DNA of 46,287 bases from 'Fragaria x ananassa' phyllody phytoplasma (GCF_018274325.1 NZ_JAGVRH010000005.1:1-46287), one strand, 5' to 3'. Counted from the stretch's first letter, positions 28,124-38,396 are shown. Notes: generated by a model from the sequence alone, not told the origin. Made by a program: numbers and translations.

Positions 28124-29758
28124 TTAATAATTTTTTTTGTTAACGATTAAAGTTTTATTTTGAAAACGAACATTAGTTTTATTTTTCATTTGATACCAAA
28201 AACGGCTGGCAACTTCAAAAATAGTTTCATGACTTAAATGCTTAATATTACCGATATTTTTTCCATAAATTTGAAATTGGTCTTTTAAAAGTCTAATTAA
28301 GGTTGTTGGGTTGATGTTGTCTTTTTTACCTAAATTAATTACTACTTCTATAAAATCATTTCTCTTGGAAGAACCATAGCGGGGTTCATGAAAACGAGGT
28401 TCATTAAATCTTTTCGAAGTAAAAGGAGTATTAAAACCTATTCTTGGCGCTAAAATATCCGGATAATTTCTTTTTTTTGGTAAAACATCTTTTAATAATC
28501 CTTGAATAATTTGTTCTGCTGAAAATTGTTTTAACAAATCTTCTATTAAAGGATAATTTGTTTTTTCTTCATTATTTTGAGTAATCATTTCTAATATTTG
28601 TTTTTTAAAATTTTTTAAAAGTTCTTGTTGAATGTTATCTACAGAAGGAATTTCTAAAAAATTAATTTTTTCTTTTAAATAAAATTCTAATTTTTTAAGT
28701 TGACCCATTTTACGAGGACTGATTAAACTATAAGCTAATCCCTTTTTACCAGCTCGTCCAGTTCTTCCAATTCTGTGTACATAAACTTCATCTTCATGTG
28801 GTAAATCATAATTAATTACCATTTTAATATCAGAAATATCTAAACCACGAGCAGCTACATCAGTAGCAATTAAAATCTTAATTTTCCCTTTACGAAAATT
28901 GTTCATGACATATTGCCTTTGATTTTGTTTTAAATCACCATGAACAGCATCTGCTAAAAAACCTTTATCTTGTAAATAAGAAGTAATTTCATCAACATCT
29001 TTTTTAGTATTAGCAAATAAAATAACAGAATGGTCTTTTTTTAAATCTAATAAACGTAACAATAACTTATTTTTGTCAATTTCTTTAATTAAAAAATAAA
29101 ATTGTTCAATTGCAGTAACAGCAATTTTAGTCACAGGAACTTTTAAAATCTTAGTATCTTTTTGATATTTACTAGCTATTTTTTTAATAAAAGGAGGTAG
29201 AGTAGCTGAAAATAAAATTGTTTGTCTTTCTTCAGGGATTTGTTTTAAAATAGTTTCTAAAGCATCTTGAAAACCCATTTTTAACATTTCATCGGCTTCA
29301 TCTAGGGTTAAAATTTTTAAACCTGATAAATCAATTTTTCCTTTTTCTAAATGATCAATAATACGACCAGGAGTTGCAATAATTAAATGAGGTTTACTTT
29401 CTAAAGCTCTAAATTGTTTAGTATAAGATTCTCCTCCAAAAATAACAGCAATTCTAATTTCGTTATAAAAACGTAATAATTTTTTTAATTCTTCATATAC
29501 TTGAAGGGTTAATTCTCTAGTAGGACATAAAATTAAACTTTGAGTTTTAGCTAATGTAGGATCAATTTTTTCAATAATAGGAATCCCAAAAGCAAAAGTT
29601 TTTCCAGTACCTGTTTGTGCTTGTCCAATCACATCATGACCTTCCATAATTTCTGGAATGACTAAAGCTTGAATAGGAGTAGCATCAATAAAATTTAATT
29701 CCTTTAAAGCTTTTTTAATTTGTTCTAAGATAGGTAATTGTTCAAATAAAGTATTCAT
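28124..29758 (-). CDS. deaD: DEAD-box ATP-dependent RNA helicase (DeaD/CshA-like)
   Basis: Unwinds RNA in ribosome assembly and mRNA decay, often cold-induced. The start is set at ATG 29758 (MNTLFEQLPILEQIKKAL), in line with family N-termini; the longer frame to 29833 adds 25 hydrophobic residues that look untranslated. This gives 544 residues. Motifs in order: Q motif ATPIQ, GQAQTGTGKT, PTRELTLQV, TPGRI, DEADEM, SAT, ATDVAARGLDI and HRIGRTGRAGKKG. After a basic linker (NEPRFHEPRYGSS) there is a DbpA-like RNA-binding domain near 465-535 (VVINLGKKDNINPTTLIRLL). A perfect 10-bp hairpin lies in the leader. Confidence 0.92.
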   Translation of the reverse strand: MNTLFEQLPILEQIKKALKELNFIDATPIQALVIPEIMEGHDVIGQAQTGTGKTFAFGIPIIEKIDPTLAKTQSLILCPTRELTLQVYEELKKLLRFYNEIRIAVIFGGESYTKQFRALESKPHLIIATPGRIIDHLEKGKIDLSGLKILTLDEADEMLKMGFQDALETILKQIPEERQTILFSATLPPFIKKIASKYQKDTKILKVPVTKIAVTAIEQFYFLIKEIDKNKLLLRLLDLKKDHSVILFANTKKDVDEITSYLQDKGFLADAVHGDLKQNQRQYVMNNFRKGKIKILIATDVAARGLDISDIKMVINYDLPHEDEVYVHRIGRTGRAGKKGLAYSLISPRKMGQLKKLEFYLKEKINFLEIPSVDNIQQELLKNFKKQILEMITQNNEEKTNYPLIEDLLKQFSAEQIIQGLLKDVLPKKRNYPDILAPRIGFNTPFTSKRFNEPRFHEPRYGSSKRNDFIEVVINLGKKDNINPTTLIRLLKDQFQIYGKNIGNIKHLSHETIFEVASRFWYQMKNKTNVRFQNKTLIVNKKNY

Positions 29759-29846
29759 AATTTCTTCATCTCTTTCTTTTTTTAATATTGAAAATAAAAT
29801 ATACAAGTAGAAATATAAAATGTTTTTGCACAAGAATTGCCAAATA

Positions 29847-29869
29847 TTCTTAAAAATTGTTTTTAAGAA
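29847..29869 (-). promoter_or_regulatory. Perfect hairpin upstream of the DEAD-box helicase gene
   Basis: TTCTTAAAAA, a 3-base loop, TTTTTAAGAA: ten perfect pairs, about 90 bases before the helicase start. It could be a leader structure or a weak terminator. No certain promoter was found for this gene. Confidence 0.35.
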
Positions 29870-30615
29870 GCATTTTTATGGATATTAGATTAAAGAAATT
29901 TTAAGTCTTATTACATTACTTTGGATAACAAATAATTAAATTAAATTTAACAACCTTAAAGTAAGAAAGACTAAAAACGTATTTGAAAAACTATTTGCTT
30001 AGTAATTAGTTTTTAAAATATTTTGACATTTAAAACTAAAACACTTCTATAATAAAACAAATTGAAGCAATTAAAGGAAAAGTGACATAAGAAACAAATG
30101 TATAAAATTAAAAGATTAATTATCTTATCATATTTATAAAACAAAGAAATATAAAACAATTGATTAACATATTCATTACTTCAAAATGCAAATTTTATAA
30201 AACCTTTTTTTGAAAAACAAATTAGACTATTTGATAATAGTTTTTGTAATTTAAACATTTTATAAATTTTTACTGTATCTATAATATTATACTTTTAAAA
30301 TGACTAAAAAACAACTTTTTTCAATATTTTTTTGTTTTTTTATAAATATTTGTTAAAATATCAATTCTTTTTGTAATTTTCGATTTCATTTTCTTAATTT
30401 TTCAAAAGTCCAATATTTCGTTCTAACTGCACAAATTACTCAAATCAAAATAACTAATGATTATGGTACAATATTATTGATTCTTTTTTATGAAAAATAT
30501 CAAAATGAGTTCAAGATACTATTAAATTTTATAATTTCATCTTTTTAAAAGATTTATTTATTCAAACAATTAATGATATTTTAACACTTATCAAAATTAC
30601 AAAGGATTAAAAAAT
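29870..30615. other. Long AT-rich intergenic region between deaD and plsY
   Basis: About 750 bases with no convincing gene or remnant. A promoter-like pair TTGACA (30023-30028) and TATAAT (30048-30053) with a long 19-base spacer points right, with nothing obvious after it except AAAGGAAAAGTGACATAA, a three-codon frame. Another -10-like TACAAT near 30468 may serve plsY. Confidence 0.4.
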
Positions 30616-31311
30616 ATGGATAACTTGAAAATAATTACTTTATTTATCTTATTTTATCTTTTAGGCTCTATTCCTTCAGGATTAATTATCGGTAAAATAG
30701 TACAAAAAAAAGACTTACGTTATGCTGGTTCAGGCAATATTGGAGCCACTAATGCTTCTAGAATATTAGGTAAAAAATGGGGGATTTTAGTTTTTATATT
30801 TGACTTTCTGAAAGGATTTTTCCCAGCCATCATTTGTCTTAAATCAGATTATTTTGAAAATTATCATTGGCCTTTTAATGATAAAGATATTACTATTTCT
30901 CTTTTAATGATTACCCCTATTATAGGACATATGTTTTCTCTTTTTAATCGTTTTAAAGGAGGCAAAGCAATTGCTACTTCAGTAGGTGTTATTACTGCTA
31001 TTAATCCTTTAATAGGATTTTATGGAATTACTTTATTTCTTATTTTTTTAAAACTTTCTGGTTACGCTTCCTTATCAGCTTTAATTACTACTATTTTAAT
31101 TAACTTATTACTTTGGATTAATCTTTATTTAAAAATTACATCCATAAATAATTATAATAACACAAACTATATTAATGAAGTAACATTATATATTGCTATG
31201 GGAATTGTTACTTTAATCATAATCTTAAAACATCATTCTAATATCATCCGTCTTTGGCAAGGCAAAGAAAATAAATTTTGTAATATTAATAAACCAAATA
31301 AATTAAAATGA
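30616..31311 (+). CDS. plsY: Acyl-phosphate:glycerol-3-phosphate acyltransferase PlsY
   Basis: Membrane enzyme that puts the first acyl chain on glycerol-3-phosphate in phospholipid synthesis. 231 residues, slightly longer than usual (about 200). The three conserved cytoplasmic motifs are present: [11 protein letters not shown] (about 17-27), [12 protein letters not shown] (about 38-49), and [13 protein letters not shown] (about 115-127), with five or so membrane segments. [16 protein letters not shown] closes the protein as usual. ACAAAGGATTAAAAAAT precedes the ATG. Confidence 0.94.
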   Translation: MDNLKIITLFILFYLLGSIPSGLIIGKIVQKKDLRYAGSGNIGATNASRILGKKWGILVFIFDFLKGFFPAIICLKSDYFENYHWPFNDKDITISLLMITPIIGHMFSLFNRFKGGKAIATSVGVITAINPLIGFYGITLFLIFLKLSGYASLSALITTILINLLLWINLYLKITSINNYNNTNYINEVTLYIAMGIVTLIIILKHHSNIIRLWQGKENKFCNINKPNKLK

Positions 31312-31482
31312 CTAATTAACTATCAAAACCATCAATCATCAAATATTTATTGCAACTAACAATAAACACGCCAATGTAATAAAATATAATAAATTCAATA
31401 ATAAACAAAATTTTAAACAACTCCTATTTCTTATCATAAATATCATATAAATAATAAAAAAATAATCAAAAGGTAACATTTA

Positions 31483-33522
31483 ATGACAAATTTAAATAAC
31501 ATTGAGCAAAAAATTAAATCTTTAATCAAACAAATCAATCAAGCTAATTATCAATATTATAATTTAAGTAATCCTGAAATTAACGATCAACAATATGATG
31601 CTTTATTAAAGCAATTAATCACATGGGAACAAAAGTATCCACAATATCAATTTCCTTATAGCCCGACATTAAAAATAGGCGGCTTTATCGAAAAAAAATT
31701 TAAAACAGTGCAACATTCTATCCCCATGATGTCTTTAGCTAACGCTTTTAATTTAAAAGAATTACAAAATTTTTATAATCGTATTTGTAAAATCAAGCAT
31801 AGTTTTACTTTATTAACTGAATTAAAAATTGATGGCGTAGCTGTTAGTCTAAAGTATGAAAAAGGAATTTTAACACAAGCATTAACAAGAGGTAACGGTA
31901 TTTTAGGAGAAGATATCACAAGAAATATCCAAACCATTAAAACTGTTCCTTTAAAACTAAACCAAGAAATTGATTTAGAAGTTAGAGGAGAGGTATATTT
32001 ATCTTATCAAGTTTTTGAAAAATTAAACAAACAACGCAAGAAAGAAGCAAAACCTCTTTTTGCAAACCCTCGAAATGCAGCTTCAGGGACTTTAAGACAA
32101 CTAAATTCTACTATTGTCGCTCAAAGAAATTTATCAATTTTTATTTATAACATAGCAAACCCTTATTTAATCAAAAAGACTCAAAAAGAAGTTTTAGAAT
32201 TTTTGATTTCTTTAGGATTTACAGTCAATCCTCATTATCATTTAGCTTCTTCATTTCAAGAATTAATAACTAACATTAAAAATGTTAAAACATTCAAAGA
32301 AAATCTTCCATATGATACTGATGGCATTGTCATTAAAATTAACGAACTTGAACTTCATTCTTTAATTGGAGCAACTTCTAAAGTTCCTAAATGGGCTATT
32401 GCTTATAAATTTGAAACTAAAAGTAGCCAAAGTGTGGTTAAAAATATTATTTTTCAATTAGGACGAACTGGTGTTATTACTCCTGTTTGCGAAATTATGC
32501 CAGTTATAGTTGATGGTAGTTTAATTTCTAAAGTTGTTTTACACAATTATGATTATATTTGTAAAAAAGATATTCGCATCGGCGATCACATTAAAATTCA
32601 CAAAGCAGGATCTGTTATTCCTGAAATATTAGAAGTTATCAAAAGCAAACGCAACAAGCAACCAAAAACCCTTATGATTTCACATTGTCCTTATTGTTTG
32701 ACTAATTTAATTAAAAAAGAAGGAGAAGTCGATTATTTTTGCTTTAATGACAATTGTTATCAACAAAAAATTCAAAAATTAATTCACTTTGTATCAAAAA
32801 ATGCCATGGATATTGATGTTTTAGGAAACCAAGCTATTATTACTTTGTTTAATCAAAATTTAATCAAAAAACCATCAGATTTATATTTATTATACAATCA
32901 CATCAGCAAAATCAAAACAATTCCTGGGTTTGGTGAAAAAAAAATTAACAAAATTTTAAAAGGCATAGAAGCAAGTAAAAACAAATCTTTAGAAAATACC
33001 TTATTTGCTTTAGGAATTAAACACATTGGCATTAAAATAGCACAAATCTTAGCAAATAACTTCAAAACCATCAATAAGATCATCACAGCTTCTTTTTCCA
33101 CTTTAACTAATATCGAAGAAATAGGTGATAAAATTGCCGAAAGTTTAAAACAATATTTTAGAAACCCTGATCATTTAGAAGAAATTATCAAAATGCAAAA
33201 TTTAGGAGTTGTTTTTAAAAGTAACAACATCAAAAAACAATTTGAACATAATTTATTCACTCACAAAAAAATTGTTTTCACAGGAACTCTTGAACAATAT
33301 AATCGTTTTGAAATTACTAAAATATTAGAAAACATGGGAGCTATTATTGTTAATTCTCTTTCTTCTCAAACTGATTATCTGATATTTGGCAACAATGCTG
33401 GTTCTAAATTAACCAAAGCAAAAGAATTAAAAATAACTATCATAGGAGAAACCCAACTTCAAACTTTATTAAAAGAAAACCAAATCACAAAAAAAATAAT
33501 AAATCCAAATAATAAATCATAA
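31483..33522 (+). CDS. ligA: NAD-dependent DNA ligase
   Basis: Seals nicks in replication and repair using NAD. 679 residues, normal. The Ia domain is at the N-terminus; the adenylation Lys115 sits in [11 protein letters not shown], the same position as in E. coli LigA. An OB fold follows ([15 protein letters not shown]), then a four-Cys zinc finger (CPYC…CFNDNC, about 406-427), helix-hairpin-helix repeats ([25 protein letters not shown]), and a C-terminal BRCT domain near 590-670 ([16 protein letters not shown]). AAAAGGTAACATTTA precedes the ATG. whiA follows after 11 bases. Confidence 0.97.
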   Translation: MTNLNNIEQKIKSLIKQINQANYQYYNLSNPEINDQQYDALLKQLITWEQKYPQYQFPYSPTLKIGGFIEKKFKTVQHSIPMMSLANAFNLKELQNFYNRICKIKHSFTLLTELKIDGVAVSLKYEKGILTQALTRGNGILGEDITRNIQTIKTVPLKLNQEIDLEVRGEVYLSYQVFEKLNKQRKKEAKPLFANPRNAASGTLRQLNSTIVAQRNLSIFIYNIANPYLIKKTQKEVLEFLISLGFTVNPHYHLASSFQELITNIKNVKTFKENLPYDTDGIVIKINELELHSLIGATSKVPKWAIAYKFETKSSQSVVKNIIFQLGRTGVITPVCEIMPVIVDGSLISKVVLHNYDYICKKDIRIGDHIKIHKAGSVIPEILEVIKSKRNKQPKTLMISHCPYCLTNLIKKEGEVDYFCFNDNCYQQKIQKLIHFVSKNAMDIDVLGNQAIITLFNQNLIKKPSDLYLLYNHISKIKTIPGFGEKKINKILKGIEASKNKSLENTLFALGIKHIGIKIAQILANNFKTINKIITASFSTLTNIEEIGDKIAESLKQYFRNPDHLEEIIKMQNLGVVFKSNNIKKQFEHNLFTHKKIVFTGTLEQYNRFEITKILENMGAIIVNSLSSQTDYLIFGNNAGSKLTKAKELKITIIGETQLQTLLKENQITKKIINPNNKS

Positions 33523-33533
33523 AAGAGGCACTT

Positions 33534-34496
33534 ATGTCTTTTACTGTCAACATAAAAGAAGAAATTACTTTTCAACAATTCTCTTCTTTCGAAAATTTTT
33601 TTGAATTAACTGCTTTATTGCATTTTGGTTGCGAAGTAGAAAAAAACCATGAAAAAACTATTTTATGGTTTAAAACCAAAAACCTCAAAATTGCAAGAAG
33701 ATTTTTAATTTTAATTAAAGCTTTTTATCCTAATACCAATTCTTTTTTAATGACTAGCAAAGAATACAATCTACCTCATTTAAAAAGTATTCATATAGGA
33801 ATTGAAAAAGAAATTTCTATTATTTTAAAAAAACATAATTTCTTATTCCAAAACGAAAATACAATCTTTACTCAATTAAAAACTAATTTAAAAGCCAAAC
33901 AAGCTTATTTAAGAGGAAGTTTTTTTTGTATCGGCCACGTCAATGATCCTAAAAAAAATAGTTATCATTTAGAATTTTTTCATAAAGATGTTATCAAAAT
34001 TCAATTAATCCAAAAAATAATGCTTTCTTTAAATTTTAACGCTAAAAAAATTCAACATAAAAAAGGTTTTTTAACTTATTTAAAAGAATCTCAAATGATT
34101 ATTGATTTTTTAAGATTAATTGGAGCTTTAGGAATGGTCTTTCAATATGAAGACATCATTATTAATAAAGAATTTAAACAAAATATTAAATCAACTATTA
34201 ATTTTGAAATTTCAAACGAACAAAAAATAATCAATACTGCCAACAAACAATTAAAACAAATTAATTTAGTTGAAAAGCAAATAAAAATAATTCCTAAAAA
34301 TGAAAAAATACTTCAAATTATCCAATTAAGAAAAAAATATCCTGATTTAAGTCTGAAAGAATTAACCCAAAAATATAACCAAAGATATAATCCCAAAATA
34401 ACCAAATCAGGATTAAATTATTATTTTCAAAAAATTAAAGAAATAAGTACCCGTTTAAAGACCAATTTCAAAAACACAAATAAACAAAACGAATAA
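33534..34496 (+). CDS. whiA: WhiA-family DNA-binding protein
   Basis: WhiA proteins join a LAGLIDADG-like fold to a helix-turn-helix and, in Gram-positive relatives, act in cell division or chromosome handling. 320 residues, normal. N-terminal MSFTVNIKEEI is the family start; KQAYLRGSFFCIGHVNDPKK (about 122-141) is the homing-endonuclease-like segment; the C-terminal HTH lies near 265-310 (LRKKYPDLSLKELTQKY). AAAGAGGCACTT is the ribosome-binding site. It lies directly after ligA, probably cotranscribed. Confidence 0.9.
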   Translation: MSFTVNIKEEITFQQFSSFENFFELTALLHFGCEVEKNHEKTILWFKTKNLKIARRFLILIKAFYPNTNSFLMTSKEYNLPHLKSIHIGIEKEISIILKKHNFLFQNENTIFTQLKTNLKAKQAYLRGSFFCIGHVNDPKKNSYHLEFFHKDVIKIQLIQKIMLSLNFNAKKIQHKKGFLTYLKESQMIIDFLRLIGALGMVFQYEDIIINKEFKQNIKSTINFEISNEQKIINTANKQLKQINLVEKQIKIIPKNEKILQIIQLRKKYPDLSLKELTQKYNQRYNPKITKSGLNYYFQKIKEISTRLKTNFKNTNKQNE

Positions 34497-34534
34497 AAAA
34501 AAATATCAAAAAAAACACAAATTGGAAAGCAAAT

Positions 34535-34900
34535 ATGAAAATAAACATCCCCAATATTGGTATTGATTTAGTAGAAATCAACAAAATTAAAAAAATAGGA
34601 ATGCAAATTTTAGCTCCTAGAATCTTATCTTTGTCAGAAAATAAAATTTATCTTACTTTTAAAAACAGTCAACGTCAATTAGATTTTTTAGCAGGAAGAT
34701 GGGCGGCAAAAGAAGCCCTTTTTAAAGCGTTTAAAACACCCAAAAATATTAATTTTACCAACCCTCATTATCATGAATGGTCTATTCTCAATGATCAAAA
34801 CGGCTCCCCTTATCTAGCCAACACCAACCCCAAACATCAAATCTTACTTTCCATCACTCATACTTCTAACTATGCTTTAGCTTTAGTGATGGTCTATTAA
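34535..34900 (+). CDS. acpS: Holo-[acyl-carrier-protein] synthase
   Basis: Attaches phosphopantetheine from CoA to acyl carrier protein. 121 residues, normal. The Mg-binding motif GIDLVEINKI (about 9-18) and FLAGRWAAKEALFKAF (about 48-63) are typical, and SITHTSNYALALVMVY near the end is the closing strand. Phytoplasmas are generally thought to lack de novo fatty acid synthesis, so an intact acpS suggests ACP still has a job, for instance in supplying acyl-phosphate to PlsY, whose gene is close by. That link is inference. Confidence 0.92.
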   Translation: MKINIPNIGIDLVEINKIKKIGMQILAPRILSLSENKIYLTFKNSQRQLDFLAGRWAAKEALFKAFKTPKNINFTNPHYHEWSILNDQNGSPYLANTNPKHQILLSITHTSNYALALVMVY

Positions 34901-34952
34901 AATCTTTTACCAAAAGAACAAAGCTAAAAGTAAAAAATTATTAAATTGTTTC

Positions 34953-34980
34953 TTAAAGTGATCTATTTTTATTGTATAAT
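34953..34980 (+). promoter_or_regulatory. Probable nox promoter
   Basis: TTAAAG (34953-34958), 16 bases, TATAAT (34975-34980), 66 bases ahead of nox. The -35 is weak. Confidence 0.4.
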
Positions 34981-35046
34981 TAAATGTGTGTAGAAAAAAA
35001 AATCTTGAAATTAAAAGAAATTTAAAAGGAGTTTTAGAACAAAATT

Positions 35047-36408
35047 ATGAAAGTTATAATCATTGGTTGTACTCATGCAGGAACTGCTGCTGCCAAAACT
35101 ATGAAAAAAAACAACCCTCAAACCGACATTTTAGTTTATGAAAGAAATGATAATATTTCCTTTCTTTCTTGTGGAATTGCTTTATATGTTGGCGGAGTTG
35201 TCAAAGATAGTCGTGGGCTTTTTTATTCCAATCCTAATGAATTAGTAAACATGGGAATAACTACCAAATTAAAACATGAAGTATTAAAAGTGGATTTTAA
35301 TAAAAAAGAAGTAATAGTTAAAAATTTAACTACTAACGAAGAATTTACAGATATTTACGATAAATTAGTTATTGCTGCTGGTTCTTGGCCTGTTATTCCA
35401 ACAATTGAAGGGATTAAAAGCAAAAATGTTTTATTATCTAAAAACTTTGACAATGCCAAAGATATTATTACATATAGTAAAAAGATTAACAAAATAACTG
35501 TCGTAGGTGCTGGTTATATTGGAATTGAATTAGCAGAAGCTTTTGCTTTACGTAACAAAGAAGTTGTTTTAATTGATGGCGAACCTCGTATTATGTCTAA
35601 ATACTTAGATAAAGAATTTACTGATTTAGCACAAAAAGAATTAATTAAACACGGAGTAAAATTGGCTTTAGGTCAAAGAATAGCTGGTTTTACCACCAAA
35701 GATGATTTAGTCACACATGTGAAAACAGATAAAAATTCTTTTGAAACTGAAATGGTAATTATGTGTATTAGTTTTAAACCAAATACTCATTTATTTGCTC
35801 AAGACTTAAAAATATCTTCTAATGGAGCTTTAGTAGTTAACGAATATATGCAAACTTCTAATCCAGATGTTTATGCTTGTGGTGACTGTGTTAATGTTTA
35901 TTATAACCCTAATAGCGAAGTTAAATACATGCCTTTAGCTACTAATGCTATTAGAATGGGGACACTTGTTGGTTTAAACATTAAAAAACAACAAGTTAAA
36001 TATTTAGGAACTCAAGGAACCAGTGGCATTAAAATTATTGATTTAAATATTTCTTCCACCGGATTAACAGAAACAGTTGCTAAAGATCTAGGTAAAAACT
36101 ATGAAACTGTTACTATCAAAGATGCTAATAGACCTGAATTTATGCCTGATTATGACACTGTTACTTTGAAATTAGTTTTTGATAAAGATTCTCATAAAAT
36201 TTTAGGTGGCCAAATTGTTTCTCGACTTGATTTAACAGAAAAAATAAACACTTTAAGTGTTTGTATTCAAAACAACATGACCATCGAACAATTAGCTTTT
36301 GTTGATTTCTTTTTCCAACCTCATTTCAACAAACCTTGGAGTTTACTCAACTTAGCAGGACTTAAAGCTTTAGATAAAAGTCAATCAAAAAATTTATTAA
36401 CTAATTAA
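35047..36408 (+). CDS. nox: NADH oxidase / CoA-disulfide reductase-type flavoprotein
   Basis: FAD enzyme that reoxidises NADH with oxygen; useful for redox balance in an organism without a respiratory chain. 453 residues, normal. His10 (GCTHAGTAAA) and redox Cys42 (SFLSCGIAL) are the catalytic pair of this family. The NAD-binding site is VVGAGYIGIELAEAF (about 154-168) and the second FAD motif is VYACGDCV (about 277-284). AAAGGAGTTTTAGAACAAAATT precedes the ATG. A terminator follows, so it is a single-gene unit, next to sodA, which would handle superoxide side products. Confidence 0.93.
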   Translation: MKVIIIGCTHAGTAAAKTMKKNNPQTDILVYERNDNISFLSCGIALYVGGVVKDSRGLFYSNPNELVNMGITTKLKHEVLKVDFNKKEVIVKNLTTNEEFTDIYDKLVIAAGSWPVIPTIEGIKSKNVLLSKNFDNAKDIITYSKKINKITVVGAGYIGIELAEAFALRNKEVVLIDGEPRIMSKYLDKEFTDLAQKELIKHGVKLALGQRIAGFTTKDDLVTHVKTDKNSFETEMVIMCISFKPNTHLFAQDLKISSNGALVVNEYMQTSNPDVYACGDCVNVYYNPNSEVKYMPLATNAIRMGTLVGLNIKKQQVKYLGTQGTSGIKIIDLNISSTGLTETVAKDLGKNYETVTIKDANRPEFMPDYDTVTLKLVFDKDSHKILGGQIVSRLDLTEKINTLSVCIQNNMTIEQLAFVDFFFQPHFNKPWSLLNLAGLKALDKSQSKNLLTN

Positions 36409-36434
36409 CACTTCAACTTATTTTCATTTAATAT

Positions 36435-36478
36435 AAACATTGTTTGTTGTTGTCACAGACATAGACAATGTTTTTTTT
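36435..36478 (+). terminator. Rho-independent terminator after nox
   Basis: AAACATTGT (36435-36443) pairs with ACAATGTTT (36465-36473) and is followed by a T run. Confidence 0.7.
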
Positions 36479-36535
36479 ATTAAAACAAACTAACAAAAAA
36501 AATTCAACTCATTTAATTTCAAGGAGGAAAACTAG

Positions 36536-37147
36536 ATGAACTTTACTTTACCAAAACTTCATTTTCAATACAACGATCTAGAACCATTTTTTGATCAAAA
36601 AACCATGGAAATTCATCATAACAAACACCATCAAACCTATATTAATAACCTTAATGAAGAATTAACAAAATATCCTAAAATTAATTTAACTTTAGAACAA
36701 ATGCTCACCAATTTAACTTTAATTCCTGAAGATATCCGCCAAAAAGTACGCAATAATGGTGGTGGTCATTTTAATCATACTTTTTTTTGGAAAATTTTAA
36801 AATTAAACCATGGAGCTAATCCACAAGGAAAATTAAAAGAAATGATTACGACCACTTTTGGTTCTATCGAATCTTTTAAAAACTATTTTAGCACGACCGC
36901 CAAAAATATTTTTGGTAGCGGTTGGGCTTGGCTAATCTTAGATAAACAAGGGTGTTTAACAATTACTCAAACCACTAATCAAGATGTAGTTTTAAAACAA
37001 GGAACCCCTCTTTTAGGGTTAGATGTTTGGGAACATGCTTATTATTTAAGTTATCAAAATAGAAGAATTGATTATATTGAAGCTTTTTTTAATGTTTTAA
37101 ATTGGCAACAAATTGAAACTAATTTGCTTCAAGCCTCTCAAAAATAA
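36536..37147 (+). CDS. sodA: Superoxide dismutase, Mn/Fe type
   Basis: Converts superoxide to oxygen and peroxide. 203 residues, normal. The four metal ligands are readable: His27 (EIHHNKHHQTY), His in GGGHFNHTFFW (about 82), and the Asp and His of DVWEHAYYLSYQNRR (about 164 and 168). CAAGGAGGAAAACTAG is a strong ribosome-binding site. nusB begins only a few bases after its stop, so the pair probably shares a transcript ending at 37616. Confidence 0.95.
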   Translation: MNFTLPKLHFQYNDLEPFFDQKTMEIHHNKHHQTYINNLNEELTKYPKINLTLEQMLTNLTLIPEDIRQKVRNNGGGHFNHTFFWKILKLNHGANPQGKLKEMITTTFGSIESFKNYFSTTAKNIFGSGWAWLILDKQGCLTITQTTNQDVVLKQGTPLLGLDVWEHAYYLSYQNRRIDYIEAFFNVLNWQQIETNLLQASQK

Positions 37148-37152
37148 TCACC

Positions 37153-37561
37153 ATGAATAATCAAAAAAAAAAAAAAAGAATCGAGATTATTGCGGGTTGA
37201 AATAATTAAATTATTATATCAATATGATTTTTATGAAAACAATTTACCTTTTTTTTATCAAGAATCTGAAATAGTCAGTAATATATTTCATAAAATTATT
37301 GCTAAATTGAAATTGATTGATAACATCATTATTAAAAATTTATATAATTACAAAATAAATCGTTTAAATAAAGTTGATAAGGCTATCATTCGTTTAGCTA
37401 CTTTTGAATTATTAGAAAAAGATGTTCCTTATGCAATCATTATTGATGAAGCTGTTGAATTAACCAAGAAATTTTGTAATTTAAATGACGAAAAACAACA
37501 TAAATTTAATAATAAATTATTAGATAAAATTAATCAAGAACTACAAATCACATCCAATTAA
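37153..37561 (+). CDS. nusB: Transcription antitermination factor NusB, frame interrupted by a poly-A tract
   Basis: NusB binds boxA RNA with S10 in rRNA antitermination. The body (from 37190 on: VEIIKLLYQYDF…LNKVDKAIIRLATFELLEKDVPYAIIIDEAVELTKKF) is a clear NusB. Opening at TTG 37190 gives 123 residues but lacks the basic N-terminus. ATG 37153, 5 bases after sodA, enters 15 consecutive A (37163-37177) and then stops at 37198-37200. With 14 A the same ATG would read MNNQKKKKESRLLRVEIIKLL, a normal NusB start. So full-length protein needs slippage on the A tract, or the deposited run length is off by one, or the TTG start is used. Confidence 0.8.
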
Positions 37562-37585
37562 TTAACTATTTTTCATTATTTTACT

Positions 37586-37616
37586 AAAAAAAGAGACTTT
37601 AAGCAGTCTCTTTTTT
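37586..37616 (+). terminator. Rho-independent terminator after nusB
   Basis: AAAAAAGAGACT (37587-37598) pairs with AGTCTCTTTTTT (37605-37616); loop TTAAGC. The two A/T-run arms make it usable on both strands. Confidence 0.8.
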
Positions 37617-37940
37617 AACATAATTAACATAAATAAATTAATAATTAATAAATTTAGGGTAAATATTTACATATTTTTATAAAAATAAAAGAATATCTTT
37701 TAATAATTTAACATTTTAGTATTGGACAGGTAATTTCTTCCACACTTAACATCAACATATCTAATTTTTCCTTCTATTCTTTTATTATTTTTTTTTAAAA
37801 TTTATTAAAGTTTTAATACAGTTAACTGCATTCTTCAATTATCATTTTTCTTTTGGTTATAAACTTTTTTACACAGTTAGAAAGAAATATTTGAAATATA
37901 TTCTAATTATCAAAAAATATAAATAAAAAAAAGTATTATA

Positions 37941-38148
37941 AAAAAATTAAAATCTAATCATAAATTTAAATATAAATTTATATTTTTGTTAATTACATTG
38001 ATAAGTATTTTTTTGTTTATTCAAAAAAATAGTTTATAGTTTAAAAGTATAGAAAGAAAATTATAAATTATATGAGCCAGATTATAGCAATAAATATCTT
38101 AAAATAGGGTGGGAATATGAAGGTGATAGTGTATTCGATACCAATTAG
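37941..38148 (+). pseudogene. Remnant of a secreted or membrane-anchored protein gene
   Basis: The frame from 37941 reads KKLKSNHKFKYKFIFLLITLISIFLF…, a basic start followed by a hydrophobic run like a signal peptide, then hits a stop. In another frame from 38071 a clean segment, YEPDYSNKYLKIGWEYEGD, runs to a stop at 38146. Together they look like the decayed start of an exported protein. No family is assigned. Confidence 0.4.
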
Positions 38149-38174
38149 TCGTCAATTTTATGGATTAATATGAA

Positions 38175-38333
38175 GTGTTCCAAAAGTTTAAATAACTCTT
38201 TTGTCTTTAAAATTATTCTTCATACTTAAAATTAAGTGATAACCTACAATGCCATAAATATTAATTTAATTTTTAGTATTTCATTCATTTTTATGACCTT
38301 CTTAAGTTTATATAACTTTATTATATCACATTT
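38175..38333 (+). pseudogene. Decayed second copy of the 60-aa membrane ORF
   Basis: TGTTCCAAAAGTTTA at 38176 is shared exactly with the start of the ORF at 10490-10672 (minus), including a similar leading TGAA. Here the ATG is GTG and a stop follows after six codons. Downstream, in another frame, NAININLIFSISFIFMTFLSLYNF resembles the membrane helix of that ORF. Both lie among pseudogenes. Confidence 0.3.
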
Positions 38334-38396
38334 AATTTATCTTATTGTGGATTAAACAAAAACATATCATAACACAAAAATAATTTAGATTTTTAA

